Notes: generated from the letters alone by a model not told the origin. A stretch of DNA of 64,000 bases from Montifringilla adamsi (GCA_017590115.1 JAGGNK010008571.1:1-64000); one strand, 5' to 3'; numbered from the stretch's first letter, positions 23,021 through 37,319 are shown. Translations and numbers: made by a program.

Positions 23021-26000
23021 TATGAAGTGGTTTCATCAGAGAACAAGATCAGAAGTTTCTATAGCTGAATAGCTCTCTATTGGCATCCTTGCTGGTCTGG
23101 TTGCTGCATGGTGTCCAGCAGTAGGATGCAGTCTGCCAGCATAGCACATGAAGAAATAGATTGCGCTTTCCCAGGTGTTTTTCTTAGTGCTAACCAACTG
23201 TTCCTCACCCTCTTGGCTCTGAGACCTCTTTTAGTGCTCATATACATTTAGATATTAGCCACCATTACTCCCTAGGTAAATATTTACCTAGAATACAGCA
23301 GCTATATGGGGAGGAGTTTTACAGCAACAGTGCCAGTCTGTGTCTCCCCAAAGGCAACGTTAAATCTAGTTAAATCCTTTCCAGTTATCTAGAATTTCTG
23401 AAATTTCTATTGTAGATGAGTCCACGTGCCTAATGTTCAACATGCATGAGGCACTGCTGTGGGTCTGTAGAGAGAGGAAACCCCTGGAACAGGGAAACTT
23501 CATAACACAGGAAAAAACCCACAGGCACCAATTATAGGGGCTAAAAATCTTTCTGCTGAAACTTCAGCATCCCTGGAACACAACCTATGCTTTGTTTATG
23601 TTTTTGGCACAAACAGTCCAAGCAACTGTCAGTCTGACCTTCTGACTGCAGTTCAGCACTTTAAGGCCTGTGGCTTCTTTCTTACCACTCCCAGCTCGTG
23701 GTACACCTTAATGAAGAGTGAATGGTAAGACCCTCTACGTAGGGTGGTACTTTGGAGCAGCTGATCAGTAGGTCCCAAATGCTATGTTGGCTGCATGGTC
23801 CCTTGAGCCTTGCAGGGGGCTGAAGCCATCCTGTCATTTGTTTTGCCAGATGCAAAGGCTTGGGACAGACTGAGGAGGTTAGGAGACAAAGCACAAAGGT
23901 ACTTGTTTTTTAATATACTCTGAATTTGCTCGCTTTCAGTGTCTGACAGAACAGGCTGCCCTTGTCGAAAGAACCGTTCAAGCACTGTGTTCCTGGCATC
24001 CCTTCATTTATTAATCCATTTACTGAACCTTGACAGAATCTCGAATTGAGAAACATTATCCTGATCCTCCATTCAGAAGCAGACAGGATGAGTACAGCTA
24101 TGGCTAGGAAGAACTAACAGAACAGTGTGAAACTATTCCCACAGTACTATCTTGTTTTGGATTCCTTGTTCTGCAACAGCTGTGCCACCAGCTGGCAAGA
24201 GCTGAGATCTCATCACAAAGATCAGAAACAAAATACACCCAAGAAGGGAAGTGATGACATCCAAGGAAACCTGCAGCAGTTGGGCTGGGAGTTGGAGGCA
24301 GGCAGCAGATTGAATGTTGAAAGGAATAATGTCCACTGCCACTGCATTTGTAGCATATGGGAAAAGAAGCTGTCGATAGCAGCAGCATGGAGATGCTGTA
24401 GGCTCCAGGGCAAGGAGTACAATAGATCTTAGTTCCACAGCCAGATATAACAATGGCCACACACATACATGCCAAGCATGGCCAGTGAGAAAACGCTGAG
24501 GGAATCTGGACTGTTCAGTATAAGAAGTGAAGACCATTGCCATGAAACACTTAAAAATCCCTTTAAACAAAAACAGATGAGCTGCCCCACAAACTGCTTC
24601 ATCTACACAGTGAATAGGAAAGCAAGGCGATCTGCAAGACAGGGGATGGGACAATATAAATGAATGCTAGAATTAGCTGCTGGGAGAAGATTTGGACTCT
24701 TTACTGCTGAGACTTAAGCTAGACACACATCTAGGAGGAGCTTGAGGAGTACTGACTGTCTTGATACTTCCTGAGGCCCTCAGCCATCCCCAATCCATTT
24801 TGGTCCCACAAGACAGCTGACAGGCCTCACATCATCTGAATGCTGTACTTGATGGATCATCCAATGCAACGGAAGAGTTAGTAACCCTGATTGCCAGAGC
24901 CTTTTCTATAGCTTAAACTATCCCTTCACCTTCTTCTCGCTTTCCTATGAGGTATAGGGGTATAAACAAAAGCATCAGCCTGACAGGGGACCTGTTCTGT
25001 GTTAAAGGGAAGCAGCATCAAGAATAACCCTCTAGGAATAGAGCACAGCTCAGGAAGTTCAGATACAGCTTCTGCACTGAGGGGTTGGCACAAGCTCATC
25101 CAAATCCATGGCTGTGACAGGATGCAAACCAGGAACCACTACTACCAACACCTTCTATCTTCCTCCCACCATACATCTAACCCATCATCTTCTGCCTGTC
25201 TCCAGGGCCATGAAAGCTGCTTTTTTTGCATCTCTCAGTTTTGGTATAAGGCCAGTAGGATGACAGGATAAAATTCACATGCTTTTTAGATTCTCCTCTG
25301 TAATGCCTACTACAATACTACAGAGCAGATATGGCAACTCTGGACACATGGTCTCCCATAGCTTGCATACAAAGCTGCAGTTTGTCCATGACCATGGAAA
25401 TTAGCACCGCAGGGTGAAGTCAAGTGTGAAGAAGATGGGGATGCAAAAGCTGCTTTTAGGCACATGATTTTAACCTTCAACATAAAGCTTTGATTTTTTA
25501 AGGACATTCCTCCTCTCCAAAAAATAACCTTCCCAATTCTAGGCAGACAAGAGGAGGCAGGGAAATAGGACAGTTGGACAGAGGCCTCACTCTCCTATGC
25601 AATTAAAATATAGTGAAAGATCTAGTGCTACAGCTGCATTTTCAGCACATAAGGTCTCCCTAAAACACTTAGTCCTAGACCTAACTGTCCACCTATAGGT
25701 GTCTGTGCTGTACAATATTTTTTAGAAAAATAACATGGCTAAAAGGAAACTCTTGCCTCAGAACAAATTAGGTACCAGAAGAAGAGAACATAAAGGATAT
25801 GCTTTGAAGAGTGTAACAGTCCCAACTCTGCCATTAGATACATTTACTATAGAAGCAAGGAGTGTTATTGCAGCTATACAGAGAACAGGACTGCTGTATA
25901 AGCTATGAAAAACAGCAATAAGTTGAGAACGTGCCCTTGGGATATCAATCCACTCAATGGTGAAGGAAAAACAACAGTTTACTTTGTTTCCTTTGAATCA

Positions 26001-26445
26001 ATCATGTCAACACAGAAGCTGGACTGTTACAAGGAGAAACCCAACTGCCCTGGATTTACTTGCAGTGGGATAATTACAAAATAAAGGAAACCATCAGCCA
26101 AGCCAACAAACTATACAAATATATTTTATTTAGAGATACACATAGTAAGATGCACAAATACTTTTTGTTCACCAATTTTCAGATCACGCAACCTCAAGTA
26201 GTAAAAAAAACCAAACTGCAGTTAATTACAATTATCTATGTAACAGGGCAGCAGTAAAAGACCTGTATGTCAGACTACAGCATGTTTAACAATACTCAGA
26301 TGAGAATGTACAGATCTAGGTATTTAAAAAGCACATGGGGCATTGCCACATACACTAACATGCTTTTTCAAAGAGCAACATCTTTCTGGTATGTGAACAC
26401 AGTAACTTGGTTAATGCAAGATGGAAAATTAGGCTCTTAATAGAT
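23021..26445. other. Unassigned stretch, no confirmed gene
   Basis: Mixed-composition DNA. The longest open frame is on the minus strand at 24133-24654 (173 codons). It is Cys- and Leu-rich with hydrophobic stretches, but there is no recognised family, and overlapping frames on the other strand are of similar quality. No splice-bounded exon or repeat family was identified. Confidence 0.4.
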
Positions 26446-26747
26446 ACATAGAATCATAGTATGTTATGGAGTTGGGATGGACCTTAAAAATCATCTTGTC
26501 CCAACCCCCCTGCCATAGGTAGGGATACTTCCCACTAGACCAGGTTGCTTAAGGCCTTATCCAACCTGGCTTTGAACACTGCCAGGGTTCGGGCATCCAC
26601 AACCTCTCTGGGCCACCTGTTCCAGTATCTCACCACCCTCACAGTAAAAAATTTCTTCCTAATATCTAGCCTAAATTTCCTAATTTCTTTCAATTTTTAC
26701 CCATTACTACTTGTCCTGTCTGCAGTTCCTGATGAGGAGTCCCTCTC
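26446..26747 (-). repeat. CR1 LINE 3' end
   Basis: Starts with antisense CR1 terminus (ATAGAATCATAG) and runs through CTCACCACCCTCACAGTAAA. It is interrupted at 26747 by a solo LTR and continues at 27306. Confidence 0.9.
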
Positions 26748-27305
26748 TGTCGTGGGGTGACAGCCTTTATCCCAATATCATGTGTTGTGTCTGGCAGCTG
26801 CGCCTTTTCCTCCCCCCGGCCGTCTTGCCGCGGTGGGGCGGGGAGGGAGGGGTGAGTGTGACTGGGCACCTTGGCTTTTGCTTTTGGGCAGCTTGGCTTG
26901 GCTTGCCGCTGCTTGCTTGCTTGCTCCTGCCTCGGCTCCTAGCTGATAGCTGCTTTTTTGCTTTCTGCTTTCTGCGCTGTTTTTTTTTCCTTTTCTTTCG
27001 TTCCCTCTTTCTTACCCTCCCCCGAAGATACTGGACCGGCTCCGGACCTGACCTGGGACGTCCAGGACCCCCGGAGTCTGCGAGAGAAGCTCAGCGCCCT
27101 CCACAGCACTGCCTGGTTTCTTTTCTTTCCTTGTGTTGGGGAGTGTTCTTTTGTTATTTGTCAATAAATAGGTTTTGTTTTCCACTTTGCTCCTCCGAGG
27201 AATTCCTTCCCGAACCCGGTATTGGGGGAGGGGTGGTTGGAGGTTTGGTTTTTTTTAGGGGGCTCCCTTTTGGAGATTTCCCCTAATTTGTCCTAAACCA
27301 GGACA
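26748..27305 (+). mobile_element. Solo LTR, 558 bp, inside CR1
   Basis: TGTCGTGGGGTGAC to AAACCAGGACA, flanked by the perfect 5-bp duplication CTCTC (26743-26747 and 27306-27310). GTCAATAAATAGG at about 27160 is the likely polyadenylation signal. The open frames in it, for example 26711-27286, are not genes. Confidence 0.9.
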
Positions 27306-27627
27306 CTCTCAATCTTCCCTGTAGCCCCTTCAGATACTGGAAGGTTGCTAAGAGATCTTCAGGCAACCTTCTCTTCTCCAGGTTGAACAGCCCCAACTTT
27401 CTCAGCCTGTCTTGGTAGGGGAGGTGCTCCAGTCCTCTTATCAATTTTGTGGCCCTCCTCTGGACTTGCTCCAACAGTTCTATGTCCTTTTTATGTTGGG
27501 GACCCCAGAGCTGGACACAGTACTCCAGGTGGAGTCTCACAAGAGCAAAGCAGAGGGGGAGAATCTCCTCCCTTGACTTGCTGGCCACGCTCCTTTTGAT
27601 GCAGCCCAGAATTTGTTTGAGTTTGGT
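27306..27627 (-). repeat. CR1 LINE, RT C-terminal part
   Basis: The minus strand encodes the CR1 RT C-terminus ([20 protein letters not shown], then [20 protein letters not shown]). Its 5' truncation point at about 27627 touches the class II pol fragment. Confidence 0.9.
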
Positions 27628-28770
27628 CAAAGAGCAACTGCAAAAGGGACACATCAAACCAACAAACAGTCCCTGGAATTCTCCAGTGTTCGTCATTCGC
27701 AAGAAAAGTTCAGGTTCATGGAGACTGCTTCATGATCTCAGGAAAATCAATGAGGTCATCGAAGACATGGGACCACTTCAGCTGGGACTTCTTTTCTATC
27801 AATGATTCTGAGAGATTGGCCACTTGTGATCATCGATCTCAAGGATTGTTTTTTCAGCATCCCGCTTCATCCAGATGATGCTCCTCGACTCACGTTTTCC
27901 GTCCCAAGCATCAACAAGGAGGAGCCTTTGCAAAGGTACCACTGGGTTGTTCTGCCACAAGGCCTGAAAAACTCACCGGGTATCTGCCAATGGTACGTGG
28001 ATCAAGCTTTGTCTCTGGCATGGGAAAAATACCCGGGGACAAAAATCATTCATTATATGGATGATTTGTTCATTGCAGCACCAACACAACAGGAGCTGCA
28101 AAAAGCTCATGACTGTGTGATTACAGAAGTGCAAAAAGCAGGACTGGAAATCAGCACTTTGAAAATTCAAGAGATTGCACCACGGAAATATCTGGGATGG
28201 AAAATCACAGAGCAAACAATAAGACCACAAAAATTAGAGATCAGCTCAAAGGTCAACAATCTGCAAGACTTGCAACAACTTCTAGGAGAAATCAACTGGA
28301 TAAGACCAATCTTGGGAATCATGAACTATGATCTCTCATCGCTGCTTGACCTTTTAAGAGGGGACAACAACATCAAATCTCCCAGAACTCTCACACCAGA
28401 AACACAGAAAACCCTTGAGAGAATTGCAGAGATCATCCAGCAAAGACAGGCACGTCGCTTTGTGACTTCACTGCTGTTTTATCTGGCAGTGTTGGGAGAA
28501 GAAATACAGTTGTATGGCTTGATCTTTCAGTGGGATTCATCTCAAAGAGACCCTCTCTTGATCATAGAGTAGATTTTTCTATTTTACAGGTCCCTGAAAA
28601 CAATCCTCACAGACCTGGAGATGGCAGATCAGATTATAATGAAAGCAAGGACACGGTTGCTGAAAATGGCAATTGAAATTTCTTATATGGAAGAACTCTA
28701 TGGGTGCAAGAGCTTGGACCTTGGATTACAGTTCTTCTACCAGCTTGCTAAATGCAATTAAGTACTCTGG
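27628..28770 (+). pseudogene. pol: Class II ERV pol fragment: RT with intact YMDD, start of RNase H
   Basis: The plus strand has [20 protein letters not shown], then [21 protein letters not shown] stop and frame break at about 27803 precede [34 protein letters not shown] and the catalytic block HYMDDLFIAA (YMDD at 28054-28065). The palm, thumb and connection remain open to 28570. About 60 more codons of the RT/RNase H linker follow in a shifted frame, ending at a TAA near 28761. There is no protease, integrase, LTR or gag attached, so this is a fragment, not a provirus. It is related to but distinct from the copy at 2033-3009. Confidence 0.9.
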
Positions 28771-31700
28771 ACTCTTCTGAAGAACTGATCATTTTAGGTC
28801 ATCTGTGTGTTGCTTGACCACATAGACAATGTAACAGTGATTTTTACAACTTCTTCCACATAAGAAATTTCAATTCTCAAATTTCAAGAGCCTCATCTTC
28901 CACCTGCAAGCACACAACCAGATCATGTATTGTTGAGTTTACTTTTGAATTCCCATCTAAATGGAGGGAAAGGTAGGAAGTGGTGCTGATCTGAGAGTAT
29001 AGCCGCATTGGTTTTAAGTTGTATTTAAAACACATGGAACCTGAAGTCTTCTCTCCAGTGTCTCTCTCAAACCTAGGAAATTCAGCAGGTTCCACTGCTC
29101 AATGCAATACCTATTTTGGTTTTAAATAGGGATAGTGCTGAACAGTGCTTGGGAAAGGCTGGCAAGGACTGTTGTGGAACTCTCAAGGCTTCCATTGCTC
29201 AAACACTCCATTACCAGCCCATCTCTGAGCATAGTCAGCCTTTGGCATTACTGCTGGCCAAAGCTAATAATTTTTGCCTTTTGAGAACAGAGTTAACTCA
29301 TAGCCCTATGATAGCAAAGTTTTTTCATAATCCATAAAATATGCAAAAGACAAAAAGTCTGTGGAGAAAGCCTTTAAATGGGACCAAGTCAGCAAAAAAG
29401 TCACCAATGCACCCTCAATTTTGCCTTCAGTTTAGTTATAACATTGAGTAGCAGCCAAAGATGCCAGTTCTTTAGTTGACTAAAGCACCACTGATCAGAT
29501 TAACAAACTGGGTGCACATCCACTTCCTGATCTGCTGACATCCACTGTATAATATGGATGCAAGAGAATTTCAGCTTCTGTAGAGTATGCAGGAGTGGAG
29601 TCTCCCCTTCCAAGGTAGGCAGCCAGCCACTGAAGTTTATGGTAAAAGCACAGAGCAATCTTTCTACAGTGGGCTACAGGTTTTCTTTCTATTATGGCTC
29701 AATATTTTTCAGACTAGGCAAGCAGCTTTGAAATTACTGTTAAAGGTGAACTAAGAAGAAATGGGAGGAAAGTGCTAAAGATTAGAAAACAAAGTTAAAC
29801 CAATCTGTTCTACTCTGAAAAGGAACTGTGGTAAAACCAGGACCTTACTGAATTTGAAGAAACTCCAAAGTTAGCAAGAACTAAAAAAGAGAACTCCAGA
29901 TTAAATCTGCATTGGGGTACAGGGAAAACAGATGCAGTTAGCACAGGAAATACACATACATTAGAGCTCTGTGACCATTTATTAATGTCAATACACTGAT
30001 GACTAATGATGCTGATTCTAAATACAAAGGTAGTCTCATGAATCAACAGAGCGCGGTAATGTACTTCAGTTAATAATGGATATGCATGTCCATGGAAGGC
30101 CACAGTAAGTGAAGAAGTGTTCCTGTTTCTATGCTCTTATGAACGAATTACCCTTACAGCTGGGAAGGGACATTCTCTATCAATCACACCATCCTCTATC
30201 TGCATAAGAGACAGAAACTTAGCCCAAACTCCAGATGTAAGTTTAAGAACCAAGATATCCTTTTTCAATTTAGAAAACAAAGCCAAATGTGTAATGTCTT
30301 TGTATGAAAAATAAAAACTAAAAAAGCCCCACCCCTGCTTTTCAGAGAGAAGAAACAATTTACAAGGTAACTAAACACTGAGCCCCATGTGCAGAGACTG
30401 GTTTCACATATCTGCAATTTCCCACTGTTCCACTTGCAAGTTGCATCAATAATTTTGAACAGTTTTACCTGACAGTTAAAAATGTGCACTGTAATATTTG
30501 AAGAGAGTTGTTACTATTTCACTTGACAGCTTCTGTGATAGTTCAGGATCCAGTACTGTTTCTGACACAGCTCATGAAAGAAAGAGCAAGCTGAGAAAAG
30601 CTGTTAGATGGGTGGATTTGCAGGAGTTGTTAATAAACATCAGACCCTGGATTCAGAATGAAAGCCAACAAGTGTCAGCAAGCCCTGATTTTTTTTTTTC
30701 TTCAAAGGCTTTGGATCTTATTAAATATATTTGGGAAAAAAACATTAAAAACAGTTCACTGTAAGACGTCATACCCTCAGGCAAGAAGTTGTGCCCCCTG
30801 CACTTTTTAAAACACCTTGTGTAGTTTGTGCATCATATAATCATAGGCCATGGGGAAGAGCCAGTATTTGTGTACACATTAACATACAAGTGTAAGAGAT
30901 GGTCTGAAGTTTCCCTCATTTGCCTCACAATCATCGCAAGGACAGAGACTAAGACCCTGAAGACCCTGACTGGAGTTCTGGCCTGGTTGAGGTGGATGCT
31001 TGCCAAGTGATTGTTTGCAGCTGTGCTTGCTGTGCCACCACGGTACACTGCTTCGAGCAGGGCCTAGCAATTAGCGGCTTGCTCTGTACACTTACACCTG
31101 CTTCATGATCCCTGCTCATCACAATAGCCCACAAATTTCCCCACTTCTTGGCCAGATGCCACCCGCTTTAGAGAAAGTCTAACTTTCTGAGGTAACTTTG
31201 GTGATCCTGACCCCTGCTTGTATTAGCGGATTGTGACAACAAGCACACACTGATAGATGTCACAGATAAGACTGATACCAAGAAAAACCAGTGTATTGAT
31301 TTGTGTCAACACCACATCCTAACACAAATGGAACAAGCCACAAGTAACAGTACAAACCTGTTGCAACTTCAACACATACATCTTAGAAAAAGACAGTGCA
31401 TGTACCCAACCCTAAGACAGTGATGAGTTTGAGATAGCTTTACAAAGATCAAGGTACTAGACGAGGAAGGCACATTAACCTCTGGTTAGACTGTTTTGGC
31501 ATTATTTGGATGAGTCATAGTGATTTATATACCTTGAGACTGTGGGAGGCCTTGAAGAGGAAAGAAGACCAGGTGAATGGGCAAATAAAAAGTACAAGTT
31601 TAATAAGATTTTAAGATTCAGCACTTGAATTTTCCCTTTTAATAAGGGAATTTGGAAAAGCAGTTCCTAAGAAAACAACATATTGACTCCTACACTTTTT

Positions 31701-34144
31701 TTCTGAGGTCAAAGAATCAATTTCTAGGACTATAGAGACCTCACACTATGTTGCAAGGGTTGTATACACCCTCTCAGTCCAATGACCAGAATTTGTATAC
31801 AATCAAGTATTTTACTTGGTGGTTTTTTTAGGTACAGAAATGGTCAGGCAGACCAGATTTTCTTAACTCTACCAACCCTGGCACTCAATTTTAGATCTGT
31901 CTGTGCTTTCTTAGACCACAACACTCCAAGCAAGATACTAGAGGGAAAGGCCATTAGAAAATGACACTTAATTTTAATTGGGAAGATTCCTTTCTGTCAA
32001 GAGCATTCTCCTAATTAGCCAAGTACCACAAGTACTACATTAAGAAACCCAGCATCACAAGCAAAAAGATACTTCCCAATTTAAATACTTGAAATTAACA
32101 TGAAGAAACAAGAATGATGGGGATATCTACTTGATTTCTCTGAAAATGTTTCTGATTAAGCCCTTTTACAAGTACCTCCTGAGCAATGAATAAGTATCCC
32201 CTCTATATTTTTAATTCCTCAGGAGTTCTGAGAGCAATAGCAAACACTGTTGGACGTTTACCATTTTTCTTGTGCCCCTTGCCTATCCTCAACATGCACT
32301 GAAGTGTCCACTTGCAGAAGCAAGGGAGAGCATAAACAGGAGATTCCTGCAGATAAGATGTGGCTATATTCTCCTTTCCATTCTCCCTTGTCTGCAACAC
32401 AGACAAATTCCTGGTGCCTGTGCTTCAGAGACTAAGTTACTGAAGGTACCGCAACACTCAGAAATGCATTTTAAATTGAGGTTCTGGCTGAGGGGTGGCC
32501 AGTGAGACACACAGGGATTTTCACTTGGCTTTAAGCCAGAGAGCATACGCCTGCATCACACATAGCTCTGCAACGGTGTTCCTAGGAACGAGCTGTACCT
32601 CAGTTCAGTAATTTAGTCACAGCACCAATTGCAATAGAAGCTAAGAACTTCTCAGACACCTTGGAAATGTGGATTTATGGAAAATAAGGTTATCAGACCA
32701 CCAGAAATAGATCTCAGAGCTCCCACCTGGCTGCTGAAAGATGCTGCTGCTTTGCCAAGATGCTGTGACAGCCCATCTGTTCTTGGTTTCTTGCAAGCAA
32801 AGAAAACAGGTGATCTCCATCAAAGCCTGCTTTATTTCACATCTGCACCAGCTGAGGGATATTAATTCACAAGGTCGGTAAGTGCCTCTCATCTGAGGGG
32901 CAGAAATTAAGACACCAAACCACCACTTGACATAGCTGGATCATAACTTTAATCTGTTAATTTTGCAGCTGCAAGGTATATACAAAGCAAGTGCTCAGGT
33001 GAAGGAAGAGGATGAAATTCTGGAGAAGAGTAACTGAACATAAGTATCTTAAGGATTAAGATACAAAAAGCAGCCAAAGACTTAAAATAGAGGCAGCAAA
33101 TATAGCCCCATAATGGAGTTCAGGAGTTCCCCTCATTAAGGAAGTCACAAGTCACCCACAATGTGAATGTAACCATTGTGGACAGACTAAGTCCAGTAAG
33201 ATCACTAGGTACTCTTGCTATGATCTTAAAAATGGATCTATGTAGAAAATTAACAACTGAGACTAGGATCAAACACCTATTAACTGTCCTTTGGTAATTT
33301 ATTCACCTTGGACTAACAACAGCAACACAGATGAGGGGAACCAAATGAATAGACTCACTTTGTTATCGCAATCCCAGAAAGCACCCAAGGAGAGCACTAC
33401 CAATTCTCCCTATCAGACTTGACTGTACAAGGGAGAAAACTGGAGGAATTATCAGAAATAAGGTGAAGAGGGTGAGCACCATCCTCATTTCTCTGCTCAA
33501 GCCAATATTGCAAAGTAGCTTCTGCTTCCTTAGGAAGGTCTATCACATAACACCCAATTGTTACTGAGACATTGCTACCCAGTAGAATCTATGAGTTTAC
33601 TCGTCACTTCATTCCTGGCAATTTCTCCAGCTTTCTCCCTTGTACAGTCAAGTCAGCCAGGGATAATTTTACTACTGAACCCATAGTTAAGTCACTGGGT
33701 TTCATTACCTGTGATTATGAATACTGAAAATGCAATACCCAAAGATACCCAAATTAACATGGTAGTTCACTGAAAAGAGCTGAGCAATAAAATTAACTAG
33801 TTTCTACACTCACTGGCAGCACAGAAGATCCCACATGACTGGAAAATTACCAGCAGGAAGAAAAGTCCAACGGTCTGTTATAATTAAAGTTCTTTTCTCT
33901 GCTTCAAGTGCCTAATGTGAGATAAACTAGAGTCTGTTCCCCTCCAGAAATAGACTGTTACTGTGTAATCCTCCCATTAGTGAAACATGTACTAGGGCAA
34001 CTACCCAGTTCTCTGGTCTGAGCCAGCCTCAAAAGTCTGCCCAGTCAAAAAAAAAGCAAATTAAAGGACTCAAGGATGTCTTGATAAAATGCCAGCAAGC
34101 CCATTTCTGCTTAACAGAGGTCACCTCTGCAAGTACAATATTGT
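28771..34144. other. Gene-poor unique DNA
   Basis: Moderately AT-rich. No exon with both splice sites, no RNA gene and no clear repeat was recognised. Open frames of 60-97 codons occur at background frequency on both strands. Confidence 0.5.
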
Positions 34145-34535
34145 AGGAATGTGCCCCCTGTTGACGGAGTGACCATATTATTCTTTGTCTGCTTAAAAAG
34201 GCAAAAAGCCCAGAATTTTCCCTCCCAAATTAAGTACAAAGACACCTCATAGAACCTTTGGGACTTCACCTCAGACCTGGGGCTGTCCGATTGGACAGAG
34301 GCCAAGAGGTCCCGCCTAGGTAATTCACTAGAAAAGGAAGAGAACAAAGGAAATAATCACTTTTGTGGGGTGTTTTAGCAGGAGCAAGGACCTCTTGCCC
34401 CTGGCTCGGTTTTTCTCTGTAAGAGCTTTGTTATTTTGCCTTTTATTAAACCTTTTCCTGTTTTCAACACTACCTCAGAAGCCATCCTGGTAATTTTATG
34501 CCGTTCCAGGTAGCTGAGCTATCTCGGGTGTGATG
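34145..34535 (+). mobile_element. Probable LTR (plus)
   Basis: TGTAGGAATGTGCCCCC at the left and, at the right, a TTTTATTAAACC signal (about 34440) followed by a short U5-like stretch ending near CTATCTCGGG. Boundaries are approximate and no TSD was seen. Confidence 0.4.
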
Positions 34536-35076
34536 GGTTTCAATGAGATCTCATAAGACCTGGCTTGAAGAGTAACACATCATGATATTGCTACAGTAAA
34601 AAGCTGGGATGATTTGGGGTGGAGGAGGCAACCCCAAACAGACCATTTCGATGGGCAGGAAAGAGCAAGGGAGGGAACTTGTTAAGAAACATTCAAAAAG
34701 ACAGCCTGAAAATGCAAATGCCAATGGGTCTCAGCAAAGCACAGCAAGACACAGTGAGCACAACTCAGTCACCAGACTGAATTTCATGTCACCTGCTATT
34801 TGAACACCAGGGTGCACTCAACTTGCCTCCATGAAGAGATGAGAGATACCCTGCTGTACAGTCATTCCTGCACTTCAATGAAAAACCACTGCTTCTCACA
34901 CCACGATCCTGGATTTCAACTGATTTCTAAACCAGTAGGGCAAAAAAATCAATTAGAGTAAGAAAACCTGTCTTTTCATCCCATTTCTCCTATGACTTAT
35001 ATTTGGACAGTTGGCATATCATCACCTTTCTCTGCCTCTTTTTCTAACCTTGACTGGACCAAAAGTGACACATGAC
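34536..35076. other. No gene seen
   Basis: Unique-looking DNA with nothing supportable. Confidence 0.4.
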
Positions 35077-35816
35077 TGTTATGAATAAAAAGTTATCTAT
35101 TTTTGTTTAAGGTTACAGAGCTAAAACCGGTTAGACCAATTGCTGTTAAATTAGCTTCATTGTTAAGAGTTCTTCTTTAATTGCCCATCAATGGTTGGTG
35201 ATTTAGCCATTGTCCTCCTGATGCTTGCCCGGGAGCAACACCTGGACACGGCAGCACCAGGAAAATAGGAGTGGCCTGAGACCACGTATGCAGATGAGAA
35301 ATGCACTGCTCCAAAATCTTCCCGTTTTCCAAGAAAACCCCTAAAAACCACGAGCCAATATAGAATTAGGGGACCCTAGGTGATGTCTAAGGATGGGCGT
35401 GAAGTCCAGTGCCTGCTTGAATCCTTTTTGCTTCTCACCCTGACCTGAAAGGATGTTCACTAAGGAGGGGACCCAAAGTGTTGGACCAAAAAGCAGGAAT
35501 CTGCGAATCTCCCGTGAGGACGCAGTCCCCAGCTCTGCCTGCAGACCAGTGGACAGAGCTGCATCACCCTCCTCTTCCGTGCCACTCTTGGGGACAGCGG
35601 CGGCGTGGGCGCAACCCGTCGATTTCTCCCCACTGGAGCTGAATCTCTTTAATAAAGGCATTAAAAAGGAGACCGATCTCCTGCCCATTTATTTCAATGA
35701 CCAACCACAAAATACTCTGAAACATAACATGTATAATTCTATATTGCTACAAGCATTTAAAACCACTGAAACAGTATTATGGCAGGTGGTTCTCAGGGTC
35801 TATCTGACCCCGGCTG
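35077..35816 (+). mobile_element. Probable LTR (plus), GC-rich centre
   Basis: Starts TGTTATGAATAAAAAG. A CTTTAATAAAGGC signal lies at about 35648, preceded by GC-rich sequence. The end is uncertain because another LTR-like segment abuts it. Confidence 0.4.
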
Positions 35817-36388
35817 CTGTAGGTGTCCGGATAGTGAAGTCCCACTAAGCACAACCTGTCCAGGTCCCTCAGGCAGGCCCCCAGCTGCAGGCAATCTTAG
35901 CAAGCAGCTCAGCTCTTAAGTGAGATCATCTCTTTGGTGAATTCAGCTCTTTAGTGATTTCAGCTCTTTGCTTGCTAAGTGCCTCGGCAGACGCAGGGAG
36001 AGAGAGGAGAAGGCTGTATGAGGTTCCACAGAAGTGTCTTTATTGGCAGCTTCTGCGAAGGGTGACAGTGACAGCTCTTCTGCTGAACAGCACAGAAATA
36101 GAGGTTTATATAGGGTATAGGGGTTTTGGGAAACAGTCCAATAGTAAGGGTTGAGGCCTATGGTCTTACAGAGATATAACGAGGGTCTGAAGGCAGAAGA
36201 GGGGCTTCTTTGGTCCAGTCATCATGACTAGGCATTTCTTATCTTAGGCAAGTGACTGCCAGGGAGGCCTTGCAGGCCCTGTGGCTGCTACAAAACAGGC
36301 TAGAAATTAAGTTCTCTCTGGCCCAATTTGTGTTCTTGCAGCACTATATTTAGTTTGTTCCCAGTTTTTTGGGGGGGATTTTCATACA
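35817..36388 (-). mobile_element. Probable LTR (minus)
   Basis: On the minus strand it starts TGTATGAAAATCCCCCCC at 36388, with TATATAAACC at about 36105 as a TATA-like box, CCAATAAAGACAC at about 36040 as poly(A) signal, and U5 sequence to about 35817. The promoter and poly(A) signal lie in the right order. No TSD was found. Confidence 0.55.
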
Positions 36389-37319
36389 GCAACAAGGATG
36401 GCTCCCTCCCCATGAGAAGTTATCTTTGCAAGAAAGCACCATGAAAGCAGAATACACAGAAGCATATGAAACTTGAGAAATTTTACATCATTGTCCAGAT
36501 TCTTCTGAGAATTGTCCAAAGCTTCTTATGCAGAAAAAAAGTGAGGAAAAGGGCACTCACACTACCAAGCTTTAGGACCACACACTGAGGTATTTGTGAT
36601 CAGTTGGCAGAGAGGGACAGGTTCCAGGGGTGCCGTGGTGACCTCTTCAATAACCTAGAGACTCTGCTGACTCTGCAGAAAGATCAGCCTCCATGTTTAG
36701 AGGCTAGAGCTTAGTCCATAAAAATACCCTTTTTGCCCCCTCACCCAGACCTGGAATATGCTTCAAATTTATAGATCAACATCAGGGCTAGGGTTTCCAG
36801 ACCAGTAGTTTTCCTTTGGTACTGGTGACACTAAGCACCTAACTAGTTGTTTCAGCAGAATTAGAGAACACTCAGAGTCAAGTGTATAGTCTCTTTAGAA
36901 AAGAGGGGGAAAAAAAGGCACCTCAAACCAAGCCCAACAAAACAACTAACCAGAAATTGTTCCCTGTGACAGTGTGATCTTACATGGTAGCTGGAGGAAT
37001 AATCCCAGAAATACACATCCTGCCATACTTCACCAAGATTTGTTTTTCTCTGTATACTTCCACTTTTCAAAACCCCTAAAATAACCAAAGCAGTAAATTG
37101 CCACCACAGAACAACACAGGCACCATTACATCTTTAACAAACAATGAAAAACTCTAAATAAAATATGAAAGCTCCTTTGCTACTCCACAGTTTTTAATTT
37201 CACCATGAACTGATTCAGTTTAAGCAACCAACCCACAAGGGAAGTAGAATTATGAAACACCATAAAAAGATCTGTTTGTGAAGTACCCATGTCAGTGCTC
37301 ACTGTGAGTAAATTATACT
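36389..37319. other. No gene seen
   Basis: Nothing supportable on either strand. Confidence 0.4.

Noticed and set aside
24133..24654. 173-codon minus-strand open frame
   Set aside because: No motif, no start context or splice evidence, and opposite-strand frames of similar length. Kept only as a note in the region entry.
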